Notes: generated by a model not told the origin, from the sequence alone. A DNA stretch of 64,000 nt from an uncultured Roseburia sp. (GCA_947649645.1 CANSSP010000012.1:1-64000); one strand, 5' to 3'; numbered from the stretch's first letter, positions 7,543 through 16,197 are shown. Made by a program: numbers and translations.

Positions 7543-7640
7543 TTTTTCCTTTCTTCTGATTCCTTTTCTTTTTTCTCATCTTTTGGTTTTTCCACTGCTT
7601 TCTCAGATTTTCCAGCTAAATATTCATGAAATCTGTCCTG
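7539..7640 (-). pseudogene. Orphan C-terminal frame between DUF1643 and the 92-aa gene
   Basis: The minus-strand frame after the TGA at 7641-7643 encodes DRFHEYLAGKSEKAV and then a highly charged Lys/Glu tail, ending in a TGA that overlaps the next gene's ATG (ATGA). It has no start codon. The ATGA coupling implies it is, or was, the 3' end of a gene. It lies one frame away from the end of the DUF1643 frame, so a frameshift or small deletion probably separated it from that gene. Confidence 0.5.
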
Positions 7641-7893
7641 TCAATGGTTTTCCCTCAAATACTGTGGAATATAGATTGACAATTCTCACAGTACCCCACC
7701 CAAAGTCTCTAACATGATTCATTAAGTGCATAGTGCTTAAATCCAACTCCCCACATCTGTCAATCGTAGGATAAAGTTCAATCACCAGTCCTTTTCTGCC
7801 TGTTTCCGCCCATGTCCGTCTTATTTCATAGGTATGGATGCCATCCTCTGAAGACACAAGCTCTGTCTCTAAATTGTGTTTTTTTGTAATCAT
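7624..7893 (-). CDS. DUF1643-like protein, truncated (89 aa)
   Basis: YPTIDRCGELDLSTMHLMNHVRDFGWGTVRIVNLYSTVF matches the core of DUF1643, whose members run to about 150-170 residues. The frame stops after PLTGQIS, where full-length relatives continue. AAGGAG precedes the ATG. Overlapping the stop in another frame is an open tail (7539-7640) that ends coupled to the next gene, so this looks like a frameshifted or internally deleted gene. Function of the family is unknown; it is often carried by mobile elements. Confidence 0.65.
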   Translation of the reverse strand: MITKKHNLETELVSSEDGIHTYEIRRTWAETGRKGLVIELYPTIDRCGELDLSTMHLMNHVRDFGWGTVRIVNLYSTVFEGKPLTGQIS

Positions 7894-7921
7894 TTTGTTC
7901 TCCTTATCGTATTATCAGAAT

Positions 7922-8013
7922 ATATATATTATTTCTAAACAACCTGAAATTAGAGCCTCACCTCCTTCATATGGCTGATCTGTTCTTCTCTTCACCAAAG
8001 AAATAATATATAT
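7922..8013. repeat. AT-rich 15-bp inverted repeat with 62-base loop
   Basis: ATATATATTATTTCT at 7922-7936 has an exact inverted copy at 7999-8013. Between the arms, on the minus strand, lies a perfect AAGGAGGTGA ribosome-binding sequence without a usable start codon after it. The element is upstream of the DUF1643-like gene. It may be a remnant leader or gene start; AT-richness makes chance pairing more likely. Confidence 0.4.
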
Positions 8014-8055
8014 TACAAAACCACTTTAAAATATATATGCCGTCTGTTCCCAGTA

Positions 8056-8093
8056 AAAACAAAAGCAGCTGGATTCATTTCCGCAATCCAGCT
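8056..8093 (-). terminator. Terminator of the 94-aa gene
   Basis: On the minus strand AGCTGGATT and AATCCAGCT (8093-8085 with 8075-8067) form a stem followed by CTTTTGTTTTT. It begins directly at the stop codon of the gene at 8095-8379, so it ends that transcript and isolates it from the DUF1643 gene. Confidence 0.8.
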
Positions 8094-8094
8094 A

Positions 8095-8379
8095 CTAATC
8101 TATTTCTCGTATTCTATCCAGTTTTTTATATCTGTCATACACAGTCCAAAGTCCCTGTAAAATATCATCTAAACCGCTTTTTCCATAGTCTGTGCCGGAT
8201 GCTTTCACACATACCACTGGGGCAAACAGTGGGTTCTCTCCTATGATGATCTCAAAAATCTTCTGTCCATCCGCCTTTGTCACTGCATGAATGATAACCC
8301 TTTCTTCTGTCTTTTCCTCTGCTGATTGTTGCAGTTGTTCTAAAAATACGCTTAACTCTGTTTGTCTGTCTGAATACAT
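8095..8379 (-). CDS. Uncharacterised 94-aa protein
   Basis: An in-frame ATG lies further upstream (8421), but the start at 8377-8379 is favoured because AAGGAG stands 6 bases before it and the extra N-terminus would be a run of hydrophobic residues read from a hairpin. The product is soluble: a helical N-terminus (SVFLEQLQQSAEEKTEE), a beta hairpin (FEIIIGENPLFAPVVCV) and a helical end. Family not recognised. It has its own hairpin leader and terminator, so it is a single-gene unit. Confidence 0.55.
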   Translation of the reverse strand: MYSDRQTELSVFLEQLQQSAEEKTEERVIIHAVTKADGQKIFEIIIGENPLFAPVVCVKASGTDYGKSGLDDILQGLWTVYDRYKKLDRIREID

Positions 8380-8402
8380 ATGCGCTCCTTTCCGAATCAT
8401 AA

Positions 8403-8439
8403 AAAACAGGAGCAAAACCATCTGTTGGCTTTGCTCCCC
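8403..8439 (-). terminator. Hairpin with T-run in the leader of the 94-aa gene
   Basis: Minus-strand GGAGCAAAGCC pairs with GGTTTTGCTCC (one G-T pair) and is followed by TGTTTTTT, only about 25 bases before the start of the gene at 8379. No gene lies between it and the ppdK terminator. It therefore acts either as a leftover terminator or as an attenuator of this gene. Confidence 0.55.
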
Positions 8440-8522
8440 ATATTTATCACAAATACTATGTATGAAATTTTTATTTCAACACATCTCACTGACACTCAGA
8501 ACCCGGCTATTTCATTGCACAC

Positions 8523-8566
8523 AAAAAAATCCCCTGCTACTTTTTGCATAAAGTAACAGGGGATTT
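8523..8566 (-). terminator. Terminator of ppdK
   Basis: Minus-strand AAATCCCCTG pairs with CAGGGGATTT, extended by TACTTT/AAAGTA with one mismatch, and is followed by a run of seven T. It stands 55 bases after the ppdK stop codon. Confidence 0.9.
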
Positions 8567-8621
8567 CCCTTTATTGATACCTGTGAATAATCAATATGCT
8601 ATTTCCTTAACAGCCGGTATA

Positions 8622-11249
8622 CTACTTTTGGTTAATCGCCGCCTGTGCTGCAGCCAGTCTTGCGATCGGCACACGGAACGGTGAACAGGACACATAATCC
8701 AGACCGATCTTATGGCAGAATTCCACAGAAGACGGATCTCCGCCGTGCTCGCCACAGATACCGACATGGAGACTGTTATTCACCGGTTTGCCAAGTTTAA
8801 TCGCCATCTCCATCAGTTTGCCAACACCTGTCTGATCAAGCTTCGCGAACGGATCATTCTCAAAAATCTTGGCATCATAGTAAGCGTCCAGGAATTTGCC
8901 AGAGTCGTCACGAGAGAATCCGAACGTCATCTGTGTCAGATCGTTTGTACCGAAGCAGAAGAAATCAGCCTCTGTAGCGATCTCGTCAGCCGTAAGAGCC
9001 GCACGCGGAATCTCGATCATCGTACCGACTTCGTACTCCAGCTTAACGCCTGCCGCTGCGATCTCCGCATCCGCAGTCTCGACAACCACTTTCTTGACAT
9101 TCTTTAACTCTTTGATTTCACAGATCAGCGGAATCATGATCTCAGGTTTCACATTCCAGTCAGCGTGCGCTTTCTGAACATTGATCGCCGCACGGATGAC
9201 AGCTCTCGTCTGCATCTTTGCGATTTCCGGATATGTCACTGCAAGACGGCAGCCTCTGTGTCCCATCATCGGATTGAACTCATGCAGAGATGCGATCAGA
9301 GCCTTGATATTCTCAACGGATTTACCCTGCGCGTCCGCAAGCTTCTTAATATCCTCTTCCTCTGTCGGAACAAACTCATGAAGAGGCGGATCCAGGAAAC
9401 GGATGGTAACCGGATTCCCCTCAAGCGCTTCATACAGCGCCTCAAAGTCACCCTGCTGATACGGAAGGATCTTCTCGAGAGCAGCTTCTCTCTCCTCCAC
9501 GGTATCGGCGCAGATCATCTCACGGAATGCTGCGATTCTGTCCTCCTCAAAGAACATATGCTCGGTACGGCAGAGACCGATTCCTTCTGCTCCAAGCTCA
9601 CGTGCCTTTCTGGCATCTGCAGGTGTATCCGCATTGGTGCGGACTTTAAGTCTGCGGTATTTATCAGCCCAGGACATGATTCTTCCAAACTCTCCGGCAA
9701 TCGTAGCGTCCACGGTCGGAATGATTCCGTCGTAGATATTACCAGTCGTACCGTCAATGGAAATCGGATCTCCCTCGTGATATTCCTTGCCAGCCAGCGT
9801 AAACTTCTTATTCTCTTCATCCATATTGATGTCGCCGCATCCAGATACACAGCAGGTACCCATACCACGCGCAACAACGGCCGCATGGCTCGTCATACCG
9901 CCACGAACGGTAAGAATACCCTGTGAAGCTTTCATACCGGTGATATCTTCCGGAGAGGTCTCAAGACGTACCAGTACGACCTTCTCTCCTTTTTCATGCC
10001 ATGCCACAGCGTCCTCAGCGGAGAAGACAACCTTTCCGCAGGCAGCGCCCGGCGATGCCCCAAGGCCTTTTCCGACCGGAGTTGCTGCCTTTAACGCAGC
10101 CGCGTCAAACTGCGGGTGAAGCAGGGTATCCAGATTACGCGGATCAATCATCGCCACCGCTTCTTTCTCTGAACGCATTCCTTCATCAACCAGATCGCAT
10201 GCAATTTTTAATGCAGCCTGTGCAGTTCTCTTGCCGTTTCTCGTCTGAAGCATATAGAGTTTCTTGTTCTCAACCGTAAACTCCATATCCTGCATGTCTC
10301 TGTAGTGATCTTCCAGCGTCTGGCAGACCTCTTTGAACTGTGCGAATGCCTCCGGGAACTCTTCTTCCATCTTTGCGATCGGCATCGGCGTGCGGACACC
10401 CGCAACAACATCCTCGCCCTGCGCATTGATCAGGAACTCACCCATAAGCTTCTTCTCGCCCGTAGCCGGATCTCTTGTAAACGCAACACCCGTACCACAG
10501 TCATTTCCCATATTACCAAACGCCATACTCTGAACGTTGACTGCCGTTCCCCAGGAATACGGGATGTCGTTGTCGCGGCGGTATACGTTTGCGCGCGGGT
10601 TGTCCCAGGAACGGAACACAGCCTTTACTGCGCCCATAAGCTGTTCCTTCGGGTCATCCGGAAAATCCGAACCGATTTTTTCTTTGTACTCTTTCTTGAA
10701 CTGACCTGCAAGCTCTTTTAAATCGTCTGCTGTCAGATCCACGTCAAAGGTCACACCCTTGTCCGCTTTCATCTTATCGATCAGCTCTTCAAAATATTTC
10801 TTTCCGACTTCCATTACGACATCGGAATACATCTGGATAAATCTTCTGTAGCAGTCCCATGCCCAGCGCGGATTGTTCGACTTGTTCGCGATAACATCGA
10901 CAACCTCTTCGTTAAGTCCAAGGTTTAAGATGGTATCCATCATACCCGGCATGGAAGCTCTCGCACCGGAACGCACCGACACAAGAAGCGGATTCTCTTT
11001 GTCACCGAATTTCTTTCCGGTAATCTCTTCCATCTTCACGATGTACTCGTTGATCTGTCCCTGAATCTCTTCATTGATCTCACGTCCGTCTTCATAATAC
11101 TGTGTGCAGGCTTCCGTCGTGATCGTAAAGCCCTGCGGTACCGGAAGGCCAAGACTTGTCATCTCCGCCAGGTTGGCTCCTTTACCGCCAAGAAGCTCTC
11201 GCATGTCAGCATTACCTTCGCTGAAAAGGTACACCCATTTGTTTGCCAT
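8622..11249 (-). CDS. ppdK: Pyruvate,phosphate dikinase (EC 2.7.9.1)
   Basis: Interconverts ATP + phosphate + pyruvate and AMP + PPi + phosphoenolpyruvate; in clostridia it runs mostly in the pyruvate- and ATP-forming direction. From the chosen start (MANKWVYLF) the protein has 875 residues, the family's normal length. Visible parts are the nucleotide-binding domain (GGKGANLAEM, SVRSGARASMPGMMDT), the phosphohistidine domain with GGMTSHAAVVARGMG (His455) and the C-terminal PEP/pyruvate barrel with EVGTMIEIPRAAL, FGTNDLTQMTFG and the cysteine of GICGEHGG. An upstream in-frame ATG (11345) is rejected: GGAGGA precedes 11249 and the extension is not conserved-looking. It is monocistronic with its own promoter and terminator. 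Confidence 0.97.
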   Translation of the reverse strand: MANKWVYLFSEGNADMRELLGGKGANLAEMTSLGLPVPQGFTITTEACTQYYEDGREINEEIQGQINEYIVKMEEITGKKFGDKENPLLVSVRSGARASMPGMMDTILNLGLNEEVVDVIANKSNNPRWAWDCYRRFIQMYSDVVMEVGKKYFEELIDKMKADKGVTFDVDLTADDLKELAGQFKKEYKEKIGSDFPDDPKEQLMGAVKAVFRSWDNPRANVYRRDNDIPYSWGTAVNVQSMAFGNMGNDCGTGVAFTRDPATGEKKLMGEFLINAQGEDVVAGVRTPMPIAKMEEEFPEAFAQFKEVCQTLEDHYRDMQDMEFTVENKKLYMLQTRNGKRTAQAALKIACDLVDEGMRSEKEAVAMIDPRNLDTLLHPQFDAAALKAATPVGKGLGASPGAACGKVVFSAEDAVAWHEKGEKVVLVRLETSPEDITGMKASQGILTVRGGMTSHAAVVARGMGTCCVSGCGDINMDEENKKFTLAGKEYHEGDPISIDGTTGNIYDGIIPTVDATIAGEFGRIMSWADKYRRLKVRTNADTPADARKARELGAEGIGLCRTEHMFFEEDRIAAFREMICADTVEEREAALEKILPYQQGDFEALYEALEGNPVTIRFLDPPLHEFVPTEEEDIKKLADAQGKSVENIKALIASLHEFNPMMGHRGCRLAVTYPEIAKMQTRAVIRAAINVQKAHADWNVKPEIMIPLICEIKELKNVKKVVVETADAEIAAAGVKLEYEVGTMIEIPRAALTADEIATEADFFCFGTNDLTQMTFGFSRDDSGKFLDAYYDAKIFENDPFAKLDQTGVGKLMEMAIKLGKPVNNSLHVGICGEHGGDPSSVEFCHKIGLDYVSCSPFRVPIARLAAAQAAINQK

Positions 11250-11347
11250 TTTGCTGATTCCTCCTAAACTTGCTATGCTTATACCACGGGAATAAGGATT
11301 CCCGCCGGTTTCAGAGATTATGTGCCTGTCCCATGGCACACACATTT

Positions 11348-11375
11348 ATTTTAACACACTTTCTATAAATGGCAA
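11348..11375 (-). promoter_or_regulatory. Candidate ppdK promoter
   Basis: Minus-strand TTGCCA (11375-11370), 16 bases, TAAAAT (11353-11348), about 100 bases upstream of the ppdK start. It is the best sigma-A-like pair in the short gap after the TauE/SafE gene. Confidence 0.5.
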
Positions 11376-11392
11376 TAAGTTTTTGGCGATTT

Positions 11393-12184
11393 TTACCACG
11401 AATACCGGAAAATGTTAAAAAGATTAATAGCAATGATCACTGCCATCAGCCCTATAAACAGCCGGTCCACCGTCGCATCTTCCATCTCTTTATTAATCCT
11501 GCTTCCGGCCAGTCCGCCGAAAATGCCGCAGCATATCATCAGTAAAAGCGTGAAAGGCTCAAACGGAGGAACATTTCCCTTCACCAGAGTCCCCGAAAGA
11601 CTCGCAATCTGTGAAAACAGAATGATATAGATGGAATACATCGCAGCCTGCTTCGTCTCCATCGAAAAAAAATAAAACAACACCACCAGATTGACCGGAC
11701 CGCCGCCAATGCCGAGAAACGAGGATAAAATGCCAAGAATCACTCCGATCAGAAAAATCACCGCTTTTCCCGCCACGTGCCTTGTCTTTATTTTTTCCTT
11801 TTTTATCGTATACAAAAGCGTACCAGACGTAATCACCAGAAGAACCGCTGCCTGAACGGCCCCCACATGGCTGGTGTCGGAGAGCATTCCCAGAACCCCC
11901 TCGTACATCCACTTTCCGGTCAGGCCTCCTGCCACACCTCCCGCCGCAATCACGGTCGCAAATACATGATCAAAAATAAAATCATGCTTTGTCCGCATAT
12001 TTTTATACAGCGAAACGAAAGACATCGACAGCACCGTACAGCCCGACAGAAAAGACCCTGTCGTCACCGCAAGAATCCCGGTGGCGTCCAGCACCGGCTT
12101 AATGATAACGCCGCCTCCGATCCCACAGACAGCGCCCACTGCAGAAGAAAGAAAACAGACCAGAATAATTACGACATACTCCAT
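11393..12184 (-). CDS. TauE/SafE (TSUP) family membrane exporter, 263 aa
   Basis: About eight hydrophobic segments fill the protein. The paired family motifs GAVCGIGGGVIIKP (residues 17-30) and SSFLGIGGGPVNLV, in the second half, mark the internal duplication of the TSUP family. Members export sulfite, sulfoacetate, sulfolactate or related sulfur compounds, though many are uncharacterised. It is the last gene of the ROK operon and its start overlaps the nagA end by 16 bases. Its presence after SsuABC-type import genes suggests that a sulfur-containing product is expelled. Confidence 0.85.
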   Translation of the reverse strand: MEYVVIILVCFLSSAVGAVCGIGGGVIIKPVLDATGILAVTTGSFLSGCTVLSMSFVSLYKNMRTKHDFIFDHVFATVIAAGGVAGGLTGKWMYEGVLGMLSDTSHVGAVQAAVLLVITSGTLLYTIKKEKIKTRHVAGKAVIFLIGVILGILSSFLGIGGGPVNLVVLFYFFSMETKQAAMYSIYIILFSQIASLSGTLVKGNVPPFEPFTLLLMICCGIFGGLAGSRINKEMEDATVDRLFIGLMAVIIAINLFNIFRYSW

Positions 12185-13323
12185 TCTTTTCCCCCAATCA
12201 GCACGGCTGCGATTTCATTCCTGCCATCCAGCAACACCAGATCCGCATCCTTTCCATCCTCAATGGACCCCTTTGTGCCGTACACCCCGATCAGCTTTGC
12301 CGGATTTTCCGTCAGCATGGGGATCACCTTCTCCAAAGGCAGGCCCGTAAAAGAAAGCAGGTTTTTCAGAGCCAGATTCTGCGTCAGCGTACTGCCTGCC
12401 CGGACTCCGTCTGACGCCAGCTTTGCATCTCCCCCTTCTACGATCACCTTGTTCACCCCCAGATGATAATTCCCGTCCGGCAGGCCGGCTGCCATAATCG
12501 AATCCGTAATGGCGACAACTCTGTCCACACCTTTTGTCTTGACGATCAGCCGCACCGTGCCGGGGTGCAGATGTCTTCCGTCACAGATCACCTCGCAGTA
12601 AGCATCCGACTCCAGAGCCGCTCCCCAGATTGCCGGTTCATGCTGGTGCAGAAGCCGCATTGCATTTCCCGTGTGCGTGACCGCCGTCACTCCCCGTCGG
12701 ACCGCCTCCATCGATGTGGCATAATCCGCCCCGGAATGTCCCATCGCAACGGCAATTCCCAGTTCTTTTAAAACCGGAATCATCTCTGTCACGCCTTCCA
12801 CCTCTGGTGATACCGTCATATAGAGGATGCCGCCTTCCGCCAGCTCCTGATAGGCTTCCACCAGTTCGGCGTCCCCCTTCCGCAGCAGTTCCTCCGGCAT
12901 CGCGCCCTTATATCCGGACGCCAGAAAAGGCCCCTCAAGATGAACGCCCAGAAGACGCGCGCCTCTGCGCCCGCTCTCTGCGTAAGCCCTATATTCCCGG
13001 ATACACTGCCGCGTCTGCTCCTCCGTGTCTGTCAACACGGATGCCAGCCAGGAAGTCGTGCCGTTCCCTGCAAAAAAACATCCGATTTTTTCCAGATCAT
13101 CCGCAGTCGCACTGTTTACGTCGATCCCGACCGCGCCATGCGTATGAATGTCAATAAACCCCGGCACAATTTTAAGCCCTTTTGCGTCCGTCACTTTTGC
13201 ACCGCCAGAAACCGCCTCCTCCTTTGCACACAGCCTGATCTTTCCGCCGTGGATACACACCGTTTCCGGCAGAAATGAGCCATCCCTGTAAACTTCCCCG
13301 TTTATAATATACCTGTCTCCCAT
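12169..13323 (-). CDS. nagA: N-acetylglucosamine-6-phosphate deacetylase (EC 3.5.1.25)
   Basis: Removes acetate from GlcNAc-6-phosphate to give GlcN-6-phosphate, the substrate of NagB encoded just upstream. 384 residues, normal length. Metal and active-site pattern: FIDIHTHG (H60, H62), HLEGPF (E130), GHSGAD (H196), VTHTGNAM (H217) and the catalytic Asp274 in ITDSIMAAG. The C-terminal NPAKLIG and DGKDADLVLLD are standard for the amidohydrolase family. Oddity: the usual THLFNAM reads THTGNAM. It overlaps the exporter gene by 16 bases and follows nagB at 56 bases. Confidence 0.93.
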   Translation of the reverse strand: MGDRYIINGEVYRDGSFLPETVCIHGGKIRLCAKEEAVSGGAKVTDAKGLKIVPGFIDIHTHGAVGIDVNSATADDLEKIGCFFAGNGTTSWLASVLTDTEEQTRQCIREYRAYAESGRRGARLLGVHLEGPFLASGYKGAMPEELLRKGDAELVEAYQELAEGGILYMTVSPEVEGVTEMIPVLKELGIAVAMGHSGADYATSMEAVRRGVTAVTHTGNAMRLLHQHEPAIWGAALESDAYCEVICDGRHLHPGTVRLIVKTKGVDRVVAITDSIMAAGLPDGNYHLGVNKVIVEGGDAKLASDGVRAGSTLTQNLALKNLLSFTGLPLEKVIPMLTENPAKLIGVYGTKGSIEDGKDADLVLLDGRNEIAAVLIGGKEWSMS

Positions 13324-13379
13324 ACACTTCTCCCTGCGGCACAGATCGGCATAACCGTCCGGACCCGCTTTTCCTGAAA

Positions 13380-14204
13380 TTATTCTTCTGGCAGCTTTGC
13401 GACAAATTCCGTGATCCGCAACAGAACATCCGGATGTTCCTGCATCAATGTCACCGGAAAGTGCGCAGACACTTCACCGTAAGCAGCATGGCGCACCACA
13501 CTGCGGTGCCAGTCCCTGAAACACCCCAGGCGTACTTTCCGCGCATGATAAATCTCATGCATCCCGATTGTCACACACAACCACGGCATATCGTCGATCG
13601 CACCGTTCAGATCACCGATCGCATTGGCAGTCCTTGTCTCCCGGCTGATCTCCAGCACCCTTGTGCGCAGATTCCGAAACGCTTCCGCCGTCATGTGATC
13701 GTCCGCTTCATTAAACGCCAGATGCCCGTTGATGCCGATTCCTCCAAAACAGATATCCACACCTCCAAGTTTTTCGATCTGCTCTCCGACAGCCTCCGGT
13801 TTATGCGGGTCGGGAAATACTCTCTGCTCCTTGGGCATAACCAGCTCCGGCAGAATTTTATGGTAGACCTCCCGGTCCATAAAACCGCGAAAACTTAAGG
13901 GTTCCTCCTTTAAAATCCACTCCTTCTCATCCGTCAGATATTCATCCATATTGAAAAACCAGACATTCTTAAGACTGATTTTCTCCCGGTTTACAATCTC
14001 CACAAAAAACGGATACTGTCCCACCGGACCTACCGGGCAGATCATGACCGTTTTCTCTCCCCGCGCATTGTTTCTTTTGATCTCCTCCGCCATCTCCTCC
14101 GCCATCGCGCCAAACACCGCTTTATTATCCGCCATCACTTCGATTGGCAGTTTCGGAGCCGCGAGAAGCCTTTCCCTGTCATAATAATAATATTCGTGTC
14201 TCAT
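13380..14204 (-). CDS. nagB: Glucosamine-6-phosphate deaminase-like protein
   Basis: Predicted to convert GlcN-6-phosphate to fructose-6-phosphate and ammonia. Start chosen at 14202-14204 (MRHEYYYY) because AAGGAG precedes it; an earlier ATG at 14238-14240 overlaps the upstream stop (ATGA) but lacks a binding site. NagB features: GPVGQYPFF, FNMDEY (catalytic Asp), GIGINGHLAFNE (active-site His and Glu) and a C-terminal allosteric-type region. About 274 residues against 240-270 for common NagB, and divergent from it (for example a long DPHKPEAVGEQIEKLGG stretch), so a related sugar phosphate could be the substrate. The NagA partner supports the amino-sugar role. Confidence 0.8.
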   Translation of the reverse strand: MRHEYYYYDRERLLAAPKLPIEVMADNKAVFGAMAEEMAEEIKRNNARGEKTVMICPVGPVGQYPFFVEIVNREKISLKNVWFFNMDEYLTDEKEWILKEEPLSFRGFMDREVYHKILPELVMPKEQRVFPDPHKPEAVGEQIEKLGGVDICFGGIGINGHLAFNEADDHMTAEAFRNLRTRVLEISRETRTANAIGDLNGAIDDMPWLCVTIGMHEIYHARKVRLGCFRDWHRSVVRHAAYGEVSAHFPVTLMQEHPDVLLRITEFVAKLPEE

Positions 14205-14236
14205 TGCGTCCTGAACTCCTTTCCCTATCCAACTTT

Positions 14237-16096
14237 TCATCTGTACAATCCCGTATACTTCTGTGTGATCTCCAGAATACGGTACACATCCAGGAACGGC
14301 TGAAATTTCTGCTCCTTCTTACAGATGAATTCCCTGAACTCCTCCCATTTCTTATCCGCCTGTTCCTTTTCCCCCTGTGCCAGAAAGAAGAGCGCTTCCG
14401 AGAGCTTCATGACATAATTCCTGTGATAGTCGAGCAGCTCCCAGAAGACCGATTCCCACCTGCCGTCCCTGTCTGTGTGCCGTGCGATTTCCCCTTCAAA
14501 GCTCTTGCACAGCTCCCCGGCACGCCTCATACGCTCCGCCACTCTCTCGTCGCACCGCTCTCCTTTGCCATTTATGTAATCACAGACAGCCAGGTCTGAC
14601 AGCCCGCTCAGATAAGAGCAGACCTTTTTCCAGTCCGGACCGTACAAAGCCATAAAATACTCCCTTATCAGTTCCTCTGCCTGCGTTTCTCTTCTGAAAA
14701 GCGTATACGCCATCACATAGTTCGGCAGTGCATTCGGAAAGGCCGCCCGCAATTCCTGACAGCTGACGTATCCGTCAAGTCCCATCTTCTGCAGTTTCCC
14801 TATATCCGCATGAATCACTTTCGCAATATGGACGTATCCGAAATCACCGTAGTGAGCCCGGCCGAGAGGATAGTCATAGACAAACCCGTCCCCCGCAAAC
14901 ACCGCCTGCCATCCTCGGAGAAACGCCATATTCTCATCAAGGCTTGTCGGCAGCGTGATGTGATTCCTCTCAAAAGCAGGCAGAGCTGCCGCCGTACAGC
15001 TGATTTCATAGCTCTTTTCAAAAGTCCGGCTGATCGGCGCAAACATCAGCACAAATCTCTCCGGATGCCCGGGCCGCTTTGTCTCCGGCGGCCACAAAAG
15101 CTCCTGATACAGCAGAAAAACAATGCGCGTCTTTAGCCCTTCCTCCGTAAGCCGTTTATCGATTTCGTTTAAAAGGTCCACATACTGATCTGACAGCGTT
15201 GTCCCGCGGCATCCCTGACATTCGCACAGATTGTTGTATTCATCCGCAAGCCAGACGTGCAGAAAATCCGCCTGCGGATGCTCTTTCGCATAGGTCGTCA
15301 CCAGCCCGGCAAACGCATCCACCGCATCCGTATTGTGATAACAGAGATTGGTATTCGCCGGAACACCGTGAAACAGCGCCCTCTTTCCGTTTAGCAGCGC
15401 CATCCTGTGAGAGAGTTGTTTCCCCTCCGCACTCTTCGCTGCGTTCCAGGAAACCGTCTGATACCCTAAAACCTCTCCGGTCCATCCATGTCCGGCCTCG
15501 TGGAGAAGCAGTCCGCGTTTCTTTGCCGCCCGCTCAAACCGCTCCAGATCCGCAGCGGCATCCTCCTGTGTATACCGCTCCGCAGCGGCATATGGATTTT
15601 CCATGTGATCATACCAGCGCGACAGAAATGCATAAGGTGTCTTAAACTGAAGAAAAAAGCTGTTGTACCCCACCTTCGGCAGCCACGTTATGTAATCCAT
15701 GACATTTTCAAACGAGTCTGCCCCCTCAATACACACGCCGCGGTGGCAGTACGCTGCCTCCCTCTCATAGTGCGCTGCAAGCTTTCCTTTCCCGATCAGA
15801 GGCACCACCTCGTATTCTTTCTGCGGTAAAACAAAACGGCAGCCGAGGTGATGCAGATAATCATAGACGCCCAGCAGAACACTTCTGTCATTTTTCCCCT
15901 CAATCCTTCCGCCGTGCTCTCCTATCCGGATCCGATAGGCGTCTCTGCCATCCGTGAGCGCGCCCCCGTCGCCCGACAGGAAAATCTCCCCCTCCATACT
16001 TCCAGATCCGGCAAGCATCCGCCCCAGGTACCCGGACAGCTCCTCCGCCGCAAATACAATCGTCTCTGAAGCGTCCTCTCCGTAACTTACCCTCAT
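14237..16096 (-). CDS. DUF4838 domain protein, glycosidase-like, 619 aa
   Basis: Start set at 16094-16096 because GGGAGGAAA stands 5 bases ahead; 33 further in-frame residues upstream are not needed. The N-terminal ~110 residues resemble the alpha/beta domain that precedes GH20/GH67-like barrels (FAAEELSGYLGRML, DAYRIRIG, GVYDYLHHLGCRFVLP). A barrel-like DUF4838 domain follows (RGVCIEGADSFENVMDYITWLPKVGYN, HVWLADEYNNLCECQGC). No signal peptide, so it acts in the cytoplasm on an imported glycoside. Family members sit in polysaccharide and amino-sugar loci; activity is undetermined. The C-terminal helical region from about residue 480 is long. Placed between the transporter and nagB. Confidence 0.75.
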   Translation of the reverse strand: MRVSYGEDASETIVFAAEELSGYLGRMLAGSGSMEGEIFLSGDGGALTDGRDAYRIRIGEHGGRIEGKNDRSVLLGVYDYLHHLGCRFVLPQKEYEVVPLIGKGKLAAHYEREAAYCHRGVCIEGADSFENVMDYITWLPKVGYNSFFLQFKTPYAFLSRWYDHMENPYAAAERYTQEDAAADLERFERAAKKRGLLLHEAGHGWTGEVLGYQTVSWNAAKSAEGKQLSHRMALLNGKRALFHGVPANTNLCYHNTDAVDAFAGLVTTYAKEHPQADFLHVWLADEYNNLCECQGCRGTTLSDQYVDLLNEIDKRLTEEGLKTRIVFLLYQELLWPPETKRPGHPERFVLMFAPISRTFEKSYEISCTAAALPAFERNHITLPTSLDENMAFLRGWQAVFAGDGFVYDYPLGRAHYGDFGYVHIAKVIHADIGKLQKMGLDGYVSCQELRAAFPNALPNYVMAYTLFRRETQAEELIREYFMALYGPDWKKVCSYLSGLSDLAVCDYINGKGERCDERVAERMRRAGELCKSFEGEIARHTDRDGRWESVFWELLDYHRNYVMKLSEALFFLAQGEKEQADKKWEEFREFICKKEQKFQPFLDVYRILEITQKYTGLYR

Positions 16097-16197
16097 GCAT
16101 TTCCTCCCGTAAAAAAGACCCCGCGGAACAGACTTTTCAGCCGCTCCACAAGGTCTATTCCATACAGTTTCAGGCTGTCTGAAGCCGTCCGGCACTC

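Noticed and set aside
8636..8652. CGCCGCCTGTGCTGCAG as a third copy of the 18-bp repeat
   Set aside because: Only partly similar and it codes for the Ala-rich end of PPDK.
9165..9926. 253-codon plus-strand frame
   Set aside because: Lies wholly antisense to ppdK, with no binding site and a composition dictated by the real gene.
11777..12466. 229-codon plus-strand frame
   Set aside because: Antisense to the exporter and nagA; no start signal and implausible composition.
13686..13760. NGH instead of DGH in the NagB active site as a catalytic defect
   Set aside because: To my recollection N-G-H also occurs at this place in Gram-positive NagB proteins, so it is not evidence of inactivity.
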